Assembly: GCA_036268075.1 (NCBI GenBank)
Contig: DATAUV010000114.1
Span: 1 to 64,000, forward strand
Length of the DNA stretch: 64,000 bases
Direction: 5' to 3'
Source of the DNA: DATARH01 sp036268075
GTDB lineage: Bacteria; Pseudomonadota; Alphaproteobacteria; ATCC43930; CGMCC-115725
Shown here: piece by piece, positions 24,045 to 32,302 of the stretch
Layout of the letters: the number at the start of each line of letters is the position of its first letter
Numbering within the stretch: the first letter of the stretch is position 1
Program-made: the position numbers and the translations under genes
Notes under the pieces: generated by a model
What the model was told of the DNA's origin: nothing
Seen by the model: only the letters and a program-made list of their open reading frames with translations
The model's database searches: none

Positions 24045-24229
24045 CACGCCGCGGCCTCCATGATCAGGAGGGCGGTCTCCCAACCGGCATGGCCGCTCCG
24101 CGGCTGCATGATCTCGCGCATCATGCCGATGCGACGCTCGGCGTCGATGAAGGTTCCGTCCGCTGGGCGTTGCCGGCGGGCATCGAACGAAGCGCCGCGG
24201 CGCTCGATACGGCCCCGCCAGCCAGCCAT
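24044..24229 (-). CDS. possible 61-residue protein coupled to fdhD
   Basis: A frame from ATG 24229 ends with TGA overlapping the fdhD start by one base. It is Arg-rich (MAGWRGRIERRGASFDARRQ, ending LLIMEAAA) with no motif I recognise. The stop/start overlap and the gap-filling position favour a real small gene. Its composition and the absence of a family leave it doubtful. The candidate tRNA promoter lies just outside its 5' end. Confidence 0.3.
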   Translation of the reverse strand: MAGWRGRIERRGASFDARRQRPADGTFIDAERRIGMMREIMQPRSGHAGWETALLIMEAAA

Positions 24230-24242
24230 GCCGCGCCGATCG

Positions 24243-24270
24243 TTGCAATTCGCCGGCTCAGGCGTTAGAC
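24243..24270 (+). promoter_or_regulatory. candidate promoter of tRNA-Arg
   Basis: TTGCAA (24243-24248), a 16-bp spacer and TTAGAC (24265-24270) lie about 50 bp upstream of the mature tRNA 5' end. The match is moderate, but the position is right for a short precursor. Confidence 0.4.
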
Positions 24271-24318
24271 ATGCGGCCCCGCGCCGAGAGACGAACGCGC
24301 GGTGGGTAAACCAAGGAT

Positions 24319-24395
24319 GCGCCCGTAGCTCAACTGGATAGAGCACCAGACTACGAATCTGGGGGTTAGGGGTTCGACTCCTCTCGGGCGCGCCA
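24319..24395 (+). tRNA. tRNA-Arg (anticodon ACG)
   Basis: A complete 77-nt cloverleaf. The acceptor stem GCGCCCG pairs with CGGGCGC (24385-24391). The D-arm is GCTC..GAGC. The anticodon stem-loop CCAGA-CTACGAA-TCTGG gives anticodon ACG (arginine, read as ICG). The T-arm contains GGTTCGACTCC. Discriminator G and CCA are encoded at the 3' end. Six T residues follow immediately. It borders a region of different composition, but I found no repeated 3' tRNA segment or integrase nearby. Confidence 0.95.
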
Positions 24396-24478
24396 TTTTT
24401 TCAACAGCTTAGCGAACACCCGATCCGGGGCCGATCATCGGAAGCGTGAAGCAAGGGCTTCGAGCGCGGCGCCAGGGG

Positions 24479-25219
24479 CTAATGCGCAAATGCCTTCGCC
24501 GGCAGCGCGAGGTTGGTTCCGGTAGCGGCCGCGATGTTGATCGCGATCACGGCCCACCCTCCACCCTGCCGCACCAGCAAAGGACCGCCGCTGGTGCCGC
24601 GGGTCGCGTCGCAATCGTGCGCGATGAAGGGCCTGCCGGCGGCGACCGCAGCCCCGGTTACATGGCAGGCCAAATCCGCCAGCAGAATTTGGGCGTGATC
24701 CTGATTGTATCCGGGCAGAGCGATCGGGGTACCGGGAGGCGGCAACTCCGCTGCGATCGGAAGCGGGGCGACGAGGCCGGGGATCGCACCATCCAGTTCC
24801 AGCCGAGCCCAGTCGGAAGATTGTGGGCGGCCTTTACTGCCGTCGAAGCCCCGCCCGACCGTGTAGCGGGTGACCTTGTGGTGCCATCGGTACTCCCCAC
24901 GGCTGGCGCCGATCAGCACATGCAGCGAGCCCGCCTGCAACAACGCTCGGGTGAGGCGGTTGTAGAGGCAGTGGGCGGCGGTCAGCACGACGCGCGGGGC
25001 GATCAGCACCCCGGTGCAGCGCGTGCCGATATTGGTCTGGACCTTGGCGATCGCATTCCAGGGCGCTTGCCCAGGGTCCACGGCGACGCGCCGGTCCACC
25101 GCGCCGATCCCGGGCAGAAGGGGTAATTCGGCCGCGCGAAGCGGCTGCATCGCGCCCACGATGCCCACCAACCCAAGCGCGGCGAAAATGCCTGGGCGCC
25201 GACCGCGCTCACTGCCCAT
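24479..25219 (-). CDS. secreted trypsin-like serine protease
   Basis: A 246-residue chymotrypsin-fold protease. From ATG 25219 (GGGAG 8 nt upstream) there is a signal-like hydrophobic segment (about 11-29), then the catalytic triad His83 (LTAAHC), Asp136 (SSDWARLEL) and Ser210 (TRGTSGGPL). Cysteine pairs 68/84 and 185/203 sit where trypsin-like disulfides are expected. Periplasmic or extracellular action is likely. The protein is shorter than DegP-type enzymes and has no PDZ domain. The gene sits alone between tRNA-Arg and a low-GC stretch. Confidence 0.85.
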   Translation of the reverse strand: MGSERGRRPGIFAALGLVGIVGAMQPLRAAELPLLPGIGAVDRRVAVDPGQAPWNAIAKVQTNIGTRCTGVLIAPRVVLTAAHCLYNRLTRALLQAGSLHVLIGASRGEYRWHHKVTRYTVGRGFDGSKGRPQSSDWARLELDGAIPGLVAPLPIAAELPPPGTPIALPGYNQDHAQILLADLACHVTGAAVAAGRPFIAHDCDATRGTSGGPLLVRQGGGWAVIAINIAAATGTNLALPAKAFAH

Positions 25220-25426
25220 CGCGGCTCCCGCGCATCCCGGCATCCGGTGGATTTCGGCGGGTTTCGTATCGACGGAGCCAACCATGCCAACTTCGCGGAG
25301 GATCGATCTCTACGCCGTTCATAATTACTCGTTCGAACGTGCTCCGCCTGAGAAAGCGCCGACTCGAGCGGCTACGTTGGTATGTCCCTATTATAACACG
25401 ATCTTTAGTAATAGGCGGGGCAATGC

Positions 25427-25456
25427 TTGGTTTTTCCGTTACAGTTCCCATATAAA
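25427..25456 (+). promoter_or_regulatory. promoter of the 112-residue orphan gene
   Basis: TTGGTT (25427-25432) and TATAAA (25451-25456), spaced 18 bp, lie about 30 bp upstream of ATG 25486 in an AT-rich patch. The -10 box is near consensus. Confidence 0.5.
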
Positions 25457-25485
25457 CGGCTCTTCAAATTTCCAAGGTGTTGTCG

Positions 25486-25824
25486 ATGCCGATGCGCGCT
25501 GCTGGACGCAAGTACGACCGGGAAGAAATGGTTGCATATCTTCATGGGATCGATCCTCAAGGCGATGTCGCGCATCTCCTCGTCTACAAAAAGGGCGAGA
25601 GGGTCAGGTTCACGGGGGAACTTGGGAATCACGAAGTGGCGCGCGCAAACGCGGCGGATCTCGGGGAATGGATCCGCGAGGCGGAAACAGCGTGTGGCCT
25701 CGTCGATGTCCTGGGCGTGTATCGCGGATGGATGCAAACACCGGAAAACCTTGAGAAATTCGAGCAGTTGAACGCCAACGCGGCGAAGAAAAAGAAAGAG
25801 ATCGAGGCCGCAAGCCATCTCTAG
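25486..25824 (+). CDS. hypothetical protein in lower-GC DNA
   Basis: A 112-residue protein beginning MPMRAAGRKYDREEMVAYLH. ATG 25486 is chosen because AAGG lies 8 nt upstream. GTG 25477 and TTG 25480 are in-frame alternatives and ATG 25492 is another. The middle holds VAHLLVYKKGERVRFTGEL and HEVARANAADLGEWIREAET. The C-terminus is a charged helix with a poly-lysine run (NAAKKKKEIEAAS). GC content is clearly lower than that of neighbours. I do not recognise a family. Promoter, ribosome site and a downstream palindrome make it look like a complete monocistronic acquired gene. Confidence 0.6.
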   Translation: MPMRAAGRKYDREEMVAYLHGIDPQGDVAHLLVYKKGERVRFTGELGNHEVARANAADLGEWIREAETACGLVDVLGVYRGWMQTPENLEKFEQLNANAAKKKKEIEAASHL

Positions 25825-25870
25825 AGCATGTTCCGGAAAAGTGTCCCACTTTTCCGACAAGAACATGCTC
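25824..25870. repeat. REP-like palindrome GAGCATGTTCCGGAAAAGTG...
   Basis: A 47-bp near-perfect palindrome begins GAGCATGTTC and ends GAACATGCTC, with CGGAAAAGTG and CACTTTTCCG inside. It starts at the last base of the 112-residue gene's stop. Sequences of this type (GAGCATGNTCCGGAAAAGTG) are dispersed in many Rhizobiales and related genomes. It may also serve as a transcription end. Confidence 0.8.
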
Positions 25871-25886
25871 CATTTCAAATAGTTAA

Positions 25887-25924
25887 AGAGCAAAACCCGA
25901 TTCAATGGGATCGGATTTTGCTCT
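25887..25924. repeat. second palindrome AGAGCAAAA...TTTTGCTCT
   Basis: A 38-bp inverted repeat with outer arms AGAGCAAAA and TTTTGCTCT and inner CCGAT/ATCGG lies 16 bp after the previous palindrome. The pair forms a two-hairpin module, as REP-type elements often do. Confidence 0.7.
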
Positions 25925-26111
25925 GACGGTGTCGCGGGTCTAACGGTGCCGCGCGCATCGCCTCCGCCAACCGTCCCGGCCGGCGGCAGCCCGCCCCTTC
26001 ACCCTCCTGCGATCTACAGCAGCCGACCCGTGAATGACCAAGCCCGTTGCTGAGCTTCACGGGAAGCGAATGAGCGGGCATCGGCTGGTGCCGGAACGCG
26101 CGTGTCGTTGG

Positions 26112-26158
26112 GGGCAGTCGGCGGGGTGGGCAGTCGGCGGGGTGGGCAGTCGGCGGGT
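26112..26158. repeat. 16-bp tandem repeat, about 2.9 units
   Basis: The unit GGGCAGTCGGCGGGGT occurs at 26112, 26128 and 26144, the last copy slightly shortened. The 470-bp gap between the orphan gene and the TonB receptor (25825-26294) otherwise holds only the two palindromes above; I see no gene in it. Confidence 0.85.
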
Positions 26159-26294
26159 GGTTTCATGCCGTAGTCCCGGCCGCTAAACGCGACCCCTCAA
26201 ACCGCGCGCCGCAGGCTTGAGGGCCGATCGACGAATCTTTGCGCCAAATGTGTTTGCCGCACACCCACGCGATGCGCATGATCGCCGGGTGAGA

Positions 26295-28646
26295 ATGATA
26301 TGCAATAGCGCGAGCCGAGCGCTGGCCGTCGCCGCTGCGGTGATCCTGCTTCCCGGGCTCGCGGTGGCGCAGACCCCGCCGCCGGCCGGCCCCGGCGCCG
26401 CGGGGTCGCTGACCCTGCCGCCGGTCGAGGTGATCGCGCCTACGCCGCTGCTCGGCTCCGGGGTCGACCGCGACAAGGTGCCGGCGGAAACCGCGGTGCT
26501 CGACAGCGGCGACATCAACCGCTCCGGCAATCCCGACTTCCTCGACGCGCTCAATCAGCGGGTGCCGGGGCTCAGCCTCAGCGACACGGCCAGCAACGCG
26601 TTCCAGCCCGGGGTCTTCTACCACGGGTTCCAGGCCTCGCCGCTGCAGGGGAACGCGCAGGGGCTGGCGGTCTACCTCAACGGCGCGCGCTTCAACCAGC
26701 CGTTCGGCGACACGGTCAACTGGGATCTGATCCCCGACATCGCAATCGACCGGATGAACCTCGAAGGGTCGAACCCGGTTTTCGGGCTCAACGCGCTCGG
26801 CGGCGCGCTCGCCGTGCAGATGAAGAACGGGTTCACCTATCACGGCGGCGAGGTCGACCTGCTCGGCGGCTCGTTCGACCGCTACGAAGGCGACATGCAG
26901 TACGGCGTGCAGAGCGGCAACGTCGCCGCCTATGTCGCCGTGCGCGGGCTCAACGAGGGCGGCTGGCGGTTTCCGCAATCGTCGGACCTGGCCAATTTCT
27001 TCGGCGATCTCGGCTGGCGCGGCGAGCGGGGCGAATTCCACATCGATTTGACCCAGGCGCAGACCCGGCTCAACGGGCCCGGCACCTCGCCGATCCAGCA
27101 GATCCAGGCCGACCCGAGCGCGACGTTTACCGGCCCGGCGCTGCTGACCAACCACTACACGCGCGTGAACATGACCGGGAATTTCAACGTCTCGGACGAA
27201 ACCTCGGTGCAGGCGGACGCCTATTACGATTATCTGATGCAGAAATACGCGAACGGCGCGGTGTCCGACATCAACCCCTGCAACGACGGCTCGGGCAATC
27301 TGTGCGAGGCGCCGGGGGTGTTCGCGACCGGGCTGAACGGCGCGCCGATCGCGGATTTCCTCAACGGCGGCCCATACAACGAGCTCGACCTGCAATCGAC
27401 CAACACCAACGGCTACGGCGCCTCGCTGCAAGTCACCAATCGCTCCCCGCTGTTCGGCCACGACAACCAGTTTGTCGCCGGGGCCAGCTTTGACGGCGCG
27501 CATACGCTCTATGCCGCGACCAACCAGATCGGCGGGCTTTACGTGCCGACCTCGACCTTCTTCGGCCCCGGGACCACGATCGACCAGGCCGACGGCTCGA
27601 TCGCGCCGGTGCGGGTCGACGTGGTCAACGCGTATTACGGGACCTTCTTTACCGACACGTTCGACATCACCCCGGACCTTACCGCGAATTTCGCCGGGCG
27701 CTTCAACGTCGCCGACATCGACCTGTCCGACCAGCTCGGCACGGCGCTCAGCGGCAACCACCGTTACAGCCGGTTCAACCCGTCGCTCGGGCTGAGCTGG
27801 AAGGTACGGCCGGGGCTCAGCGTCTATGCGAGCTATGCCGAGGCGAACCGGGCGCCGATGCCGGTCGAGCTGACCTGCGCCAGCGCCGCGGCGCCGTGCA
27901 GCCTCGCCAATTTCCTCTCCGCCGACCCCGACCTCAACCAGGTCGTCTCGCACACGATCGAGGCCGGAGTGCGCACGCAATCGCACCCGTTCGGCGACGA
28001 CGACGCGACGCTGACCTCGGACCTGGCGGTCTATCGCACGACCCTCGGCAACGACATCCTGGCCGTCGGCAGCGCACTGCCCGGGCTGCAGTTTTTCCAG
28101 AATGTCGGCGGCACGCTGCGGCAGGGCGTCGACCTCACGCTCAAGTTGAAGTACCGCCGGCTCTCCGTCTGGCTCGGCTACTCCTATATCGACGCCGAGT
28201 TCCAGACCGGGTTCACCGAGCAGAGCCCGAACAATCCCGGCGCCGACGCCGACGGCAACATCTTCATCCGCCCCGGCGACCGCCTGCCGGGAATTCCGCA
28301 GAACGTGCTCAAGCTCGGCGCCGACTACAAGATCACCGACGCTTGGACAATCGGCGGTGCCGCGCTCGCCGAAAACGGCCAATACCTGTTCGGCGACGAG
28401 GCCAATCTGACGCCGAAAAGCCCGCCCTATTTCGTGCTCAACCTGCATTCGAGCTATCAGGTCAGCAAGAATTTTCAGGTTTTCGCCAAAATCGACAACG
28501 CATTCAACGCGCAATATTATACCTACGGCACGTTCGCCCCGACCTCGGCGGTGCCGATCGCGCAGGCGCCGGGGGCGACCAATCCCCGCGCGTTCAGCCC
28601 GGCCGCGCCGATCGGCGCGCTGGTCGGCGTGCGCATCACCTTTTGA
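26295..28646 (+). CDS. TonB-dependent outer-membrane receptor
   Basis: A 783-residue receptor. The signal peptide (ALAVAAAVILLPGLAVAQ) ends near residue 26. The plug domain is about 45-190: VPAETAVLDSGDINRSG, FLDALNQRVPGLSLSD, VFYHGFQASPLQGNAQGLAV, FGLNALGGALAV. A 22-strand barrel follows, ending in VGVRITF with the terminal Phe recognised by BAM. Barrel landmarks SVYASYAEANRAPMPVEL and DYKITDAWTIGG are present. A GTG lies six bases upstream of the chosen ATG 26295. No substrate gene flanks it except the ABC importer downstream. A residual ABC binding-protein tail immediately follows its stop, suggesting a rearranged junction. Ligand unknown. Confidence 0.9.
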   Translation: MICNSASRALAVAAAVILLPGLAVAQTPPPAGPGAAGSLTLPPVEVIAPTPLLGSGVDRDKVPAETAVLDSGDINRSGNPDFLDALNQRVPGLSLSDTASNAFQPGVFYHGFQASPLQGNAQGLAVYLNGARFNQPFGDTVNWDLIPDIAIDRMNLEGSNPVFGLNALGGALAVQMKNGFTYHGGEVDLLGGSFDRYEGDMQYGVQSGNVAAYVAVRGLNEGGWRFPQSSDLANFFGDLGWRGERGEFHIDLTQAQTRLNGPGTSPIQQIQADPSATFTGPALLTNHYTRVNMTGNFNVSDETSVQADAYYDYLMQKYANGAVSDINPCNDGSGNLCEAPGVFATGLNGAPIADFLNGGPYNELDLQSTNTNGYGASLQVTNRSPLFGHDNQFVAGASFDGAHTLYAATNQIGGLYVPTSTFFGPGTTIDQADGSIAPVRVDVVNAYYGTFFTDTFDITPDLTANFAGRFNVADIDLSDQLGTALSGNHRYSRFNPSLGLSWKVRPGLSVYASYAEANRAPMPVELTCASAAAPCSLANFLSADPDLNQVVSHTIEAGVRTQSHPFGDDDATLTSDLAVYRTTLGNDILAVGSALPGLQFFQNVGGTLRQGVDLTLKLKYRRLSVWLGYSYIDAEFQTGFTEQSPNNPGADADGNIFIRPGDRLPGIPQNVLKLGADYKITDAWTIGGAALAENGQYLFGDEANLTPKSPPYFVLNLHSSYQVSKNFQVFAKIDNAFNAQYYTYGTFAPTSAVPIAQAPGATNPRAFSPAAPIGALVGVRITF

Positions 28647-28652
28647 TTGTGC

Positions 28653-28751
28653 GATGTCGTCGGCGGCGGCATGACGGTCGAGGCGGCGGCCGGCAAGGCG
28701 TTCAAGCGGGCCGACGAACTCTTTGCCAAATATCCGATCAACGAAAGTTGA
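28653..28751 (+). pseudogene. C-terminal remnant of an ABC solute-binding protein
   Basis: The 32 codons before TGA 28749-28751 read DVVGGGMTVEAAAGKAFKRA then DELFAKYPINES. They align without gaps to the last residues of the intact binding protein ending at 30354 (DIVNGGMKPADAADKALKRA then EAIFAKYPMQQS). No start or upstream domain is left, and the TonB gene ends seven bases earlier. This is a decayed second copy whose 5' part was lost, most simply by the event that placed the TonB gene here (inference). Confidence 0.75.
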
Positions 28752-28874
28752 AGAGGCAAGGATTTAAGCGAGCGGTTCGCGCCTCTGCGCTTGCCCTTGG
28801 AAAACTGCGACATTATGACGTTGGGCCGGGCCGCAATATTCGATGAGCCCGGCCGAAGGAGTCGTGGTGATCGA

Positions 28875-28902
28875 TTGACCGGGGCGGACCGTCGGTAATA
28901 AT
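28875..28902 (+). promoter_or_regulatory. candidate promoter of the sugar-type ABC operon
   Basis: TTGACC (28875-28880), a 16-bp spacer and AATAAT (28897-28902) lie about 70 bp upstream of the solute-binding protein gene. This 328-bp intergenic stretch otherwise holds only the remnant at 28653-28751. Confidence 0.5.
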
Positions 28903-28974
28903 GTGCCGCAGGCAAAAATGTAGGGTCGCCCGGCGGGTTCTGCGGGAGGCTGAAACAGGGGAAGGAGACGGACC

Positions 28975-30354
28975 GTGGTGATGTTTACTCGACGCTCGGT
29001 GCTTCGCAGCTCGTTGGCGATTGCCGCGACGGGAACTCTGGCGCGACCGCGCATCGCCAACGCGCAGGCCAAGACCGCGACCGTCTGGTGGGTCCAGGGC
29101 TTTTTCCCGGAAGAAGACGAGGCATTCCGCACGCTGGCCTCCGGCTATGAAAAGGCAAGCGGCAACAAGCTCGACTACAGCATCATCCCATTCGCCCCGA
29201 TGCGGCAAAAGATCATCTCGGCGATCACCAGCGGCGTCGTCCCGGACGTGATGTACGCGACCCCGCCCGAGGTGGTGCCCGAGCAGGCGTGGGCAGGCAA
29301 GCTGGTCGACGTCACCGATGTGATCGAGACGCAGAAGGCCAATTTTCTGCCGGCCGCGATAAAGTCGGCGTTCTTCTATAATTCCGAGGAAAAAAAGCAC
29401 AGCTACTACGGCGTGCCGTTCGAGGGCGGGGTGGTTCCGTTCCACATCTGGAAGGATCTGGTCGAGAAGGGCGGCGGCAAGATGTCGGAAATCCCCGACC
29501 GCTGGGACGCCTTTATCGACTACTTCATTCCGATCGAGAAAAAGCTGCGCGAAGGCGGCATGCGCCATCTGTACTCGTCGGCCTTTGTCGTCAGCACGAT
29601 CGGCAACGACCCGCTGAATACATTTCACGCATTCCTGATCGCCTATGGCGGCGCGGGTCTCGTGTCCGAGGACGGCAAGCTGCACTCGACCGATCCGCAG
29701 GTGCGCCAGGCCGTCATCAAGGCGCTGGAAAAGTTGAGCAGTTTCTTCATCGACAAGCACATCCCGCCCGGCTCGGTGAACTGGAACGACGCCGACGACA
29801 ACAACGCGTTCCATTCCAAGCTGTGCATCATGGATTACGACGGCACGCTGTCGACCGAGCTCGCGATGATCCATGACGAGCAGGCCTATTACCACGACAT
29901 GATCACGTGGCCGATGATGAAGGATAACAGCGGCAAGCAACTGCCCAGCATCTACGGCGTCAACAACGCGATCATCGCGAAGGGCGCGAAAAACGTCGAT
30001 GTGGCCAAGGATTTCCTGAAGTACGCGATCGAGCCCGACGTCAACAACGCCTACCTGAAGGGGGCGCTGTGCCGCTGGCTGCCGGTGTACGGCGAGACGG
30101 CCAAGAAGGACCCGTTCTGGACCGACCCCAAGGATCCGCACCGCGCGCCTTACGTGCTGCAGGGTCTGGACCGGCCGACGATACCCGAATTCTTCGTCTA
30201 CAACGCGGCCTATGCGCAGTGCCGGACCGAGCACATTTTCAACGTCGCGTGGGCGGATATCGTCAATGGCGGTATGAAACCGGCCGATGCCGCCGACAAA
30301 GCGTTGAAGAGGGCAGAAGCGATCTTCGCGAAATACCCGATGCAGCAGAGCTAA
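28975..30354 (+). CDS. ABC transporter extracellular solute-binding protein (family 1, sugar type)
   Basis: A 459-residue periplasmic binding protein of a carbohydrate-type importer. GTG 28975 is preferred because GGAAGGAG lies 7 nt upstream; ATG 28981 is in frame. The N-terminus has a Tat-like motif (TRRSVLRSS) before a hydrophobic segment and cleavage near ANAQ. Cluster-1 features include GVVPDVMYATPPEVVPE and YYGVPFEGGVVPFHIW. It is followed by two MalF/MalG-like permeases at 9 bp and then by overlap. The ligand (sugar, polyol or glycerol phosphate) cannot be told from the sequence. No ATPase gene is adjacent. Confidence 0.9.
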   Translation: MVMFTRRSVLRSSLAIAATGTLARPRIANAQAKTATVWWVQGFFPEEDEAFRTLASGYEKASGNKLDYSIIPFAPMRQKIISAITSGVVPDVMYATPPEVVPEQAWAGKLVDVTDVIETQKANFLPAAIKSAFFYNSEEKKHSYYGVPFEGGVVPFHIWKDLVEKGGGKMSEIPDRWDAFIDYFIPIEKKLREGGMRHLYSSAFVVSTIGNDPLNTFHAFLIAYGGAGLVSEDGKLHSTDPQVRQAVIKALEKLSSFFIDKHIPPGSVNWNDADDNNAFHSKLCIMDYDGTLSTELAMIHDEQAYYHDMITWPMMKDNSGKQLPSIYGVNNAIIAKGAKNVDVAKDFLKYAIEPDVNNAYLKGALCRWLPVYGETAKKDPFWTDPKDPHRAPYVLQGLDRPTIPEFFVYNAAYAQCRTEHIFNVAWADIVNGGMKPADAADKALKRAEAIFAKYPMQQS

Positions 30355-30363
30355 GAGGCTAGA

Positions 30364-31278
30364 ATGGACGCGACCCAGGTAATTGAAACCGGCCGCGGCA
30401 GGGCGGGAACCCGCCCGCGGCGGCGCGCGTGGCGTGGCGGGCTGCAAGGTTCGGAATACACCTGGGCGATCGCCTTCGTAATCCCGTACATCGCGGTGTT
30501 CATCGCCTTTGTCGCGTATCCGGTCGTGTTCGGGCTGTGGCTCGGCAGCGACCCGAAGCTGTATGCCGAATTGTGGGACGATCCCGTCTATAAGATGTCG
30601 GTGATCAATACGATCCTCTATCTGGTCATCGGCGTGAACGTGAAGATGTTCCTGGCGCTCTTGCTGTCGGGATTCTTCATGCGGCCGGGCTGGTGGGTCA
30701 AAGGGTTGCTGATGGTCTACGTGCTGCCGTGGGCGGTGCCGGCGCTGCCGACCTTTATCTCGATCCACTGGATGCTCAACAGCGACTACGGCTTTATCAA
30801 CAACGCCCTCTATGACCTTTTCCACATGGACGGGCCGGCCTGGCTCGACCAGCGCTGGCTCGCGATGGGGTCGGTGATCGCGTCGTACATCTGGAAGAAC
30901 ATGCCGTTCTGGACCGTGATCCTGCTCGCGGGCCGGATGGCGATCCCCGAGGACATCCGCGAGGCGGCCAAGATCGACGGGGCGACCGGGATCAAGAGCT
31001 TTACGCTCATCACCTTCCCGATGCTCGCCAACCTCTATCTGGTGTGCACGCTGCTTTCGACGATCTTCACGGTCGGCGACTTCAACACCTCGACCTTCGT
31101 CTCCGGCGGCGGCCCGGCCTTCTCGACCTATGTGCTGGCGACCCTCGGCATCCGCGACGCGTTCGACCTGGCACAGCCCCGGCTCGGCGTCGCCGCGGTG
31201 ATGACGGCGCTGCCGCTGATCATTCCCTTGGTGATCATCTTGATGCGCAAACTCCGGACCGCACAGGTGCAGCTATGA
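30364..31278 (+). CDS. ABC transporter permease (MalF-like)
   Basis: A 304-residue inner-membrane permease with about six transmembrane helices, beginning after a basic N-terminus. The EAA loop that docks the ATPase is EDIREAAKIDGATGIKSFTL. AAGAGG lies 6 nt upstream of ATG 30364. It overlaps the second permease by ATGA. With the neighbours it forms the membrane part of a carbohydrate uptake (CUT1-like) importer. Confidence 0.92.
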   Translation: MDATQVIETGRGRAGTRPRRRAWRGGLQGSEYTWAIAFVIPYIAVFIAFVAYPVVFGLWLGSDPKLYAELWDDPVYKMSVINTILYLVIGVNVKMFLALLLSGFFMRPGWWVKGLLMVYVLPWAVPALPTFISIHWMLNSDYGFINNALYDLFHMDGPAWLDQRWLAMGSVIASYIWKNMPFWTVILLAGRMAIPEDIREAAKIDGATGIKSFTLITFPMLANLYLVCTLLSTIFTVGDFNTSTFVSGGGPAFSTYVLATLGIRDAFDLAQPRLGVAAVMTALPLIIPLVIILMRKLRTAQVQL

Positions 31279-32189
31279 CCGTCGTCACGGCCCCCAATCT
31301 CAACGTCGCGGCGGCGCGCGACACGGCCCATTCGATGCGCCGCTCGGCCCGGCGGCAGCGCTACCTCCTCAACGCCGGCTCGGCCGTGCTCGGCGTCGTG
31401 CTGATGATCTGGACGCTGCTGCCGCTCTACAACATCGTCATGGTCTCGATCGAGGGCCACAATGACGTGTTCAGCAACCGCCTGTGGCCGGAAGACCCGA
31501 CGATCGCCGCGTATGGCGTCGTGGTGCACCAGGGCCATTGGTATCTCGAGTATTTCTGGCACCAGTACGGCAACAGCATCTATGTCGGCGTCGCGGTCAC
31601 GTTCCTGACCCTGCTGATCAGCTCGATGACCAGCTTTTCGATCGGGCGGATGCGGCTGAAGCACGGCTGGCTCCTGACCAACACCGCGCTGCTGACCTAT
31701 GTGATCCCGGCCTCGTTCCTCGCGATCCCGTTCTATCGGATCATGCAGAATTACGGGCTGACCAATAACCTGTGGTCGGTGATCGCGGCGATGGTGACCT
31801 TTGCCACGCCCTACGCGATCTTCATCTTCCAGAATTACGGCGCCAGCATCCCGCTGGAGCTCGACGAATCGGCCCGCATCGACGGCGCCACGCCGTGGCA
31901 GATCTATTACAAGATCTACCTGCCGCTGATGGCGCCGGCGCTGGTCGCGGTCGGCACCTATGCGCTGCTCCTCGCCTGGAACGAGTACCTCTACCAGTTC
32001 CTCCTGTTGTCGGATAAGCGCAGCATGACCGTGCCGGTCGCGCTGGCGCAGTTCCTCAACAGCGACGAGGCGCCGTGGAATTACATGATGGCGACGGCGA
32101 TCGTCTACGCGATCCCCCCGGTCGCGGCCTATTACGCCTTCCGCCAGAAGATGACGGGCGGGCTCACGATGGGCGGCGTCAAAGGGTAG
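31275..32189 (+). CDS. ABC transporter permease (MalG-like)
   Basis: A 304-residue permease that starts in an ATGA overlap with the MalF-like gene. Six transmembrane segments and the EAA loop LDESARIDGATPWQIYYKIY are present, and the typical MalG tail GGLTMGGVKG ends the protein. It is the last gene of the importer operon; no ATP-binding subunit follows, so a shared MsmX/UgpC-type ATPase encoded elsewhere is probably used (inference). Confidence 0.92.
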   Translation: MTVVTAPNLNVAAARDTAHSMRRSARRQRYLLNAGSAVLGVVLMIWTLLPLYNIVMVSIEGHNDVFSNRLWPEDPTIAAYGVVVHQGHWYLEYFWHQYGNSIYVGVAVTFLTLLISSMTSFSIGRMRLKHGWLLTNTALLTYVIPASFLAIPFYRIMQNYGLTNNLWSVIAAMVTFATPYAIFIFQNYGASIPLELDESARIDGATPWQIYYKIYLPLMAPALVAVGTYALLLAWNEYLYQFLLLSDKRSMTVPVALAQFLNSDEAPWNYMMATAIVYAIPPVAAYYAFRQKMTGGLTMGGVKG

Positions 32190-32302
32190 CCGCAAGCGCC
32201 GCGGCAACGCGGCACAAACCAGACGGGCGCATGGAGACTATCCGCGCGCCCGTTTTGCGTTATAAGGCGGCCGGAAACCCTTTGCGTGAGGAGAGGCCGC
32301 CA

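Noticed and set aside
24319..24395. tRNA-Arg as an island attachment site
   Set aside because: No duplicated tRNA 3' end and no integrase were seen in the following sequence.
26112..26158. 16-bp tandem repeat as a replication origin iteron array
   Set aside because: Only about three units, very GC-rich, no AT-rich region or rep gene nearby.
26163..28514. Minus-strand 783-codon frame
   Set aside because: Antisense to the TonB receptor; the receptor has a signal peptide, plug blocks and terminal Phe.
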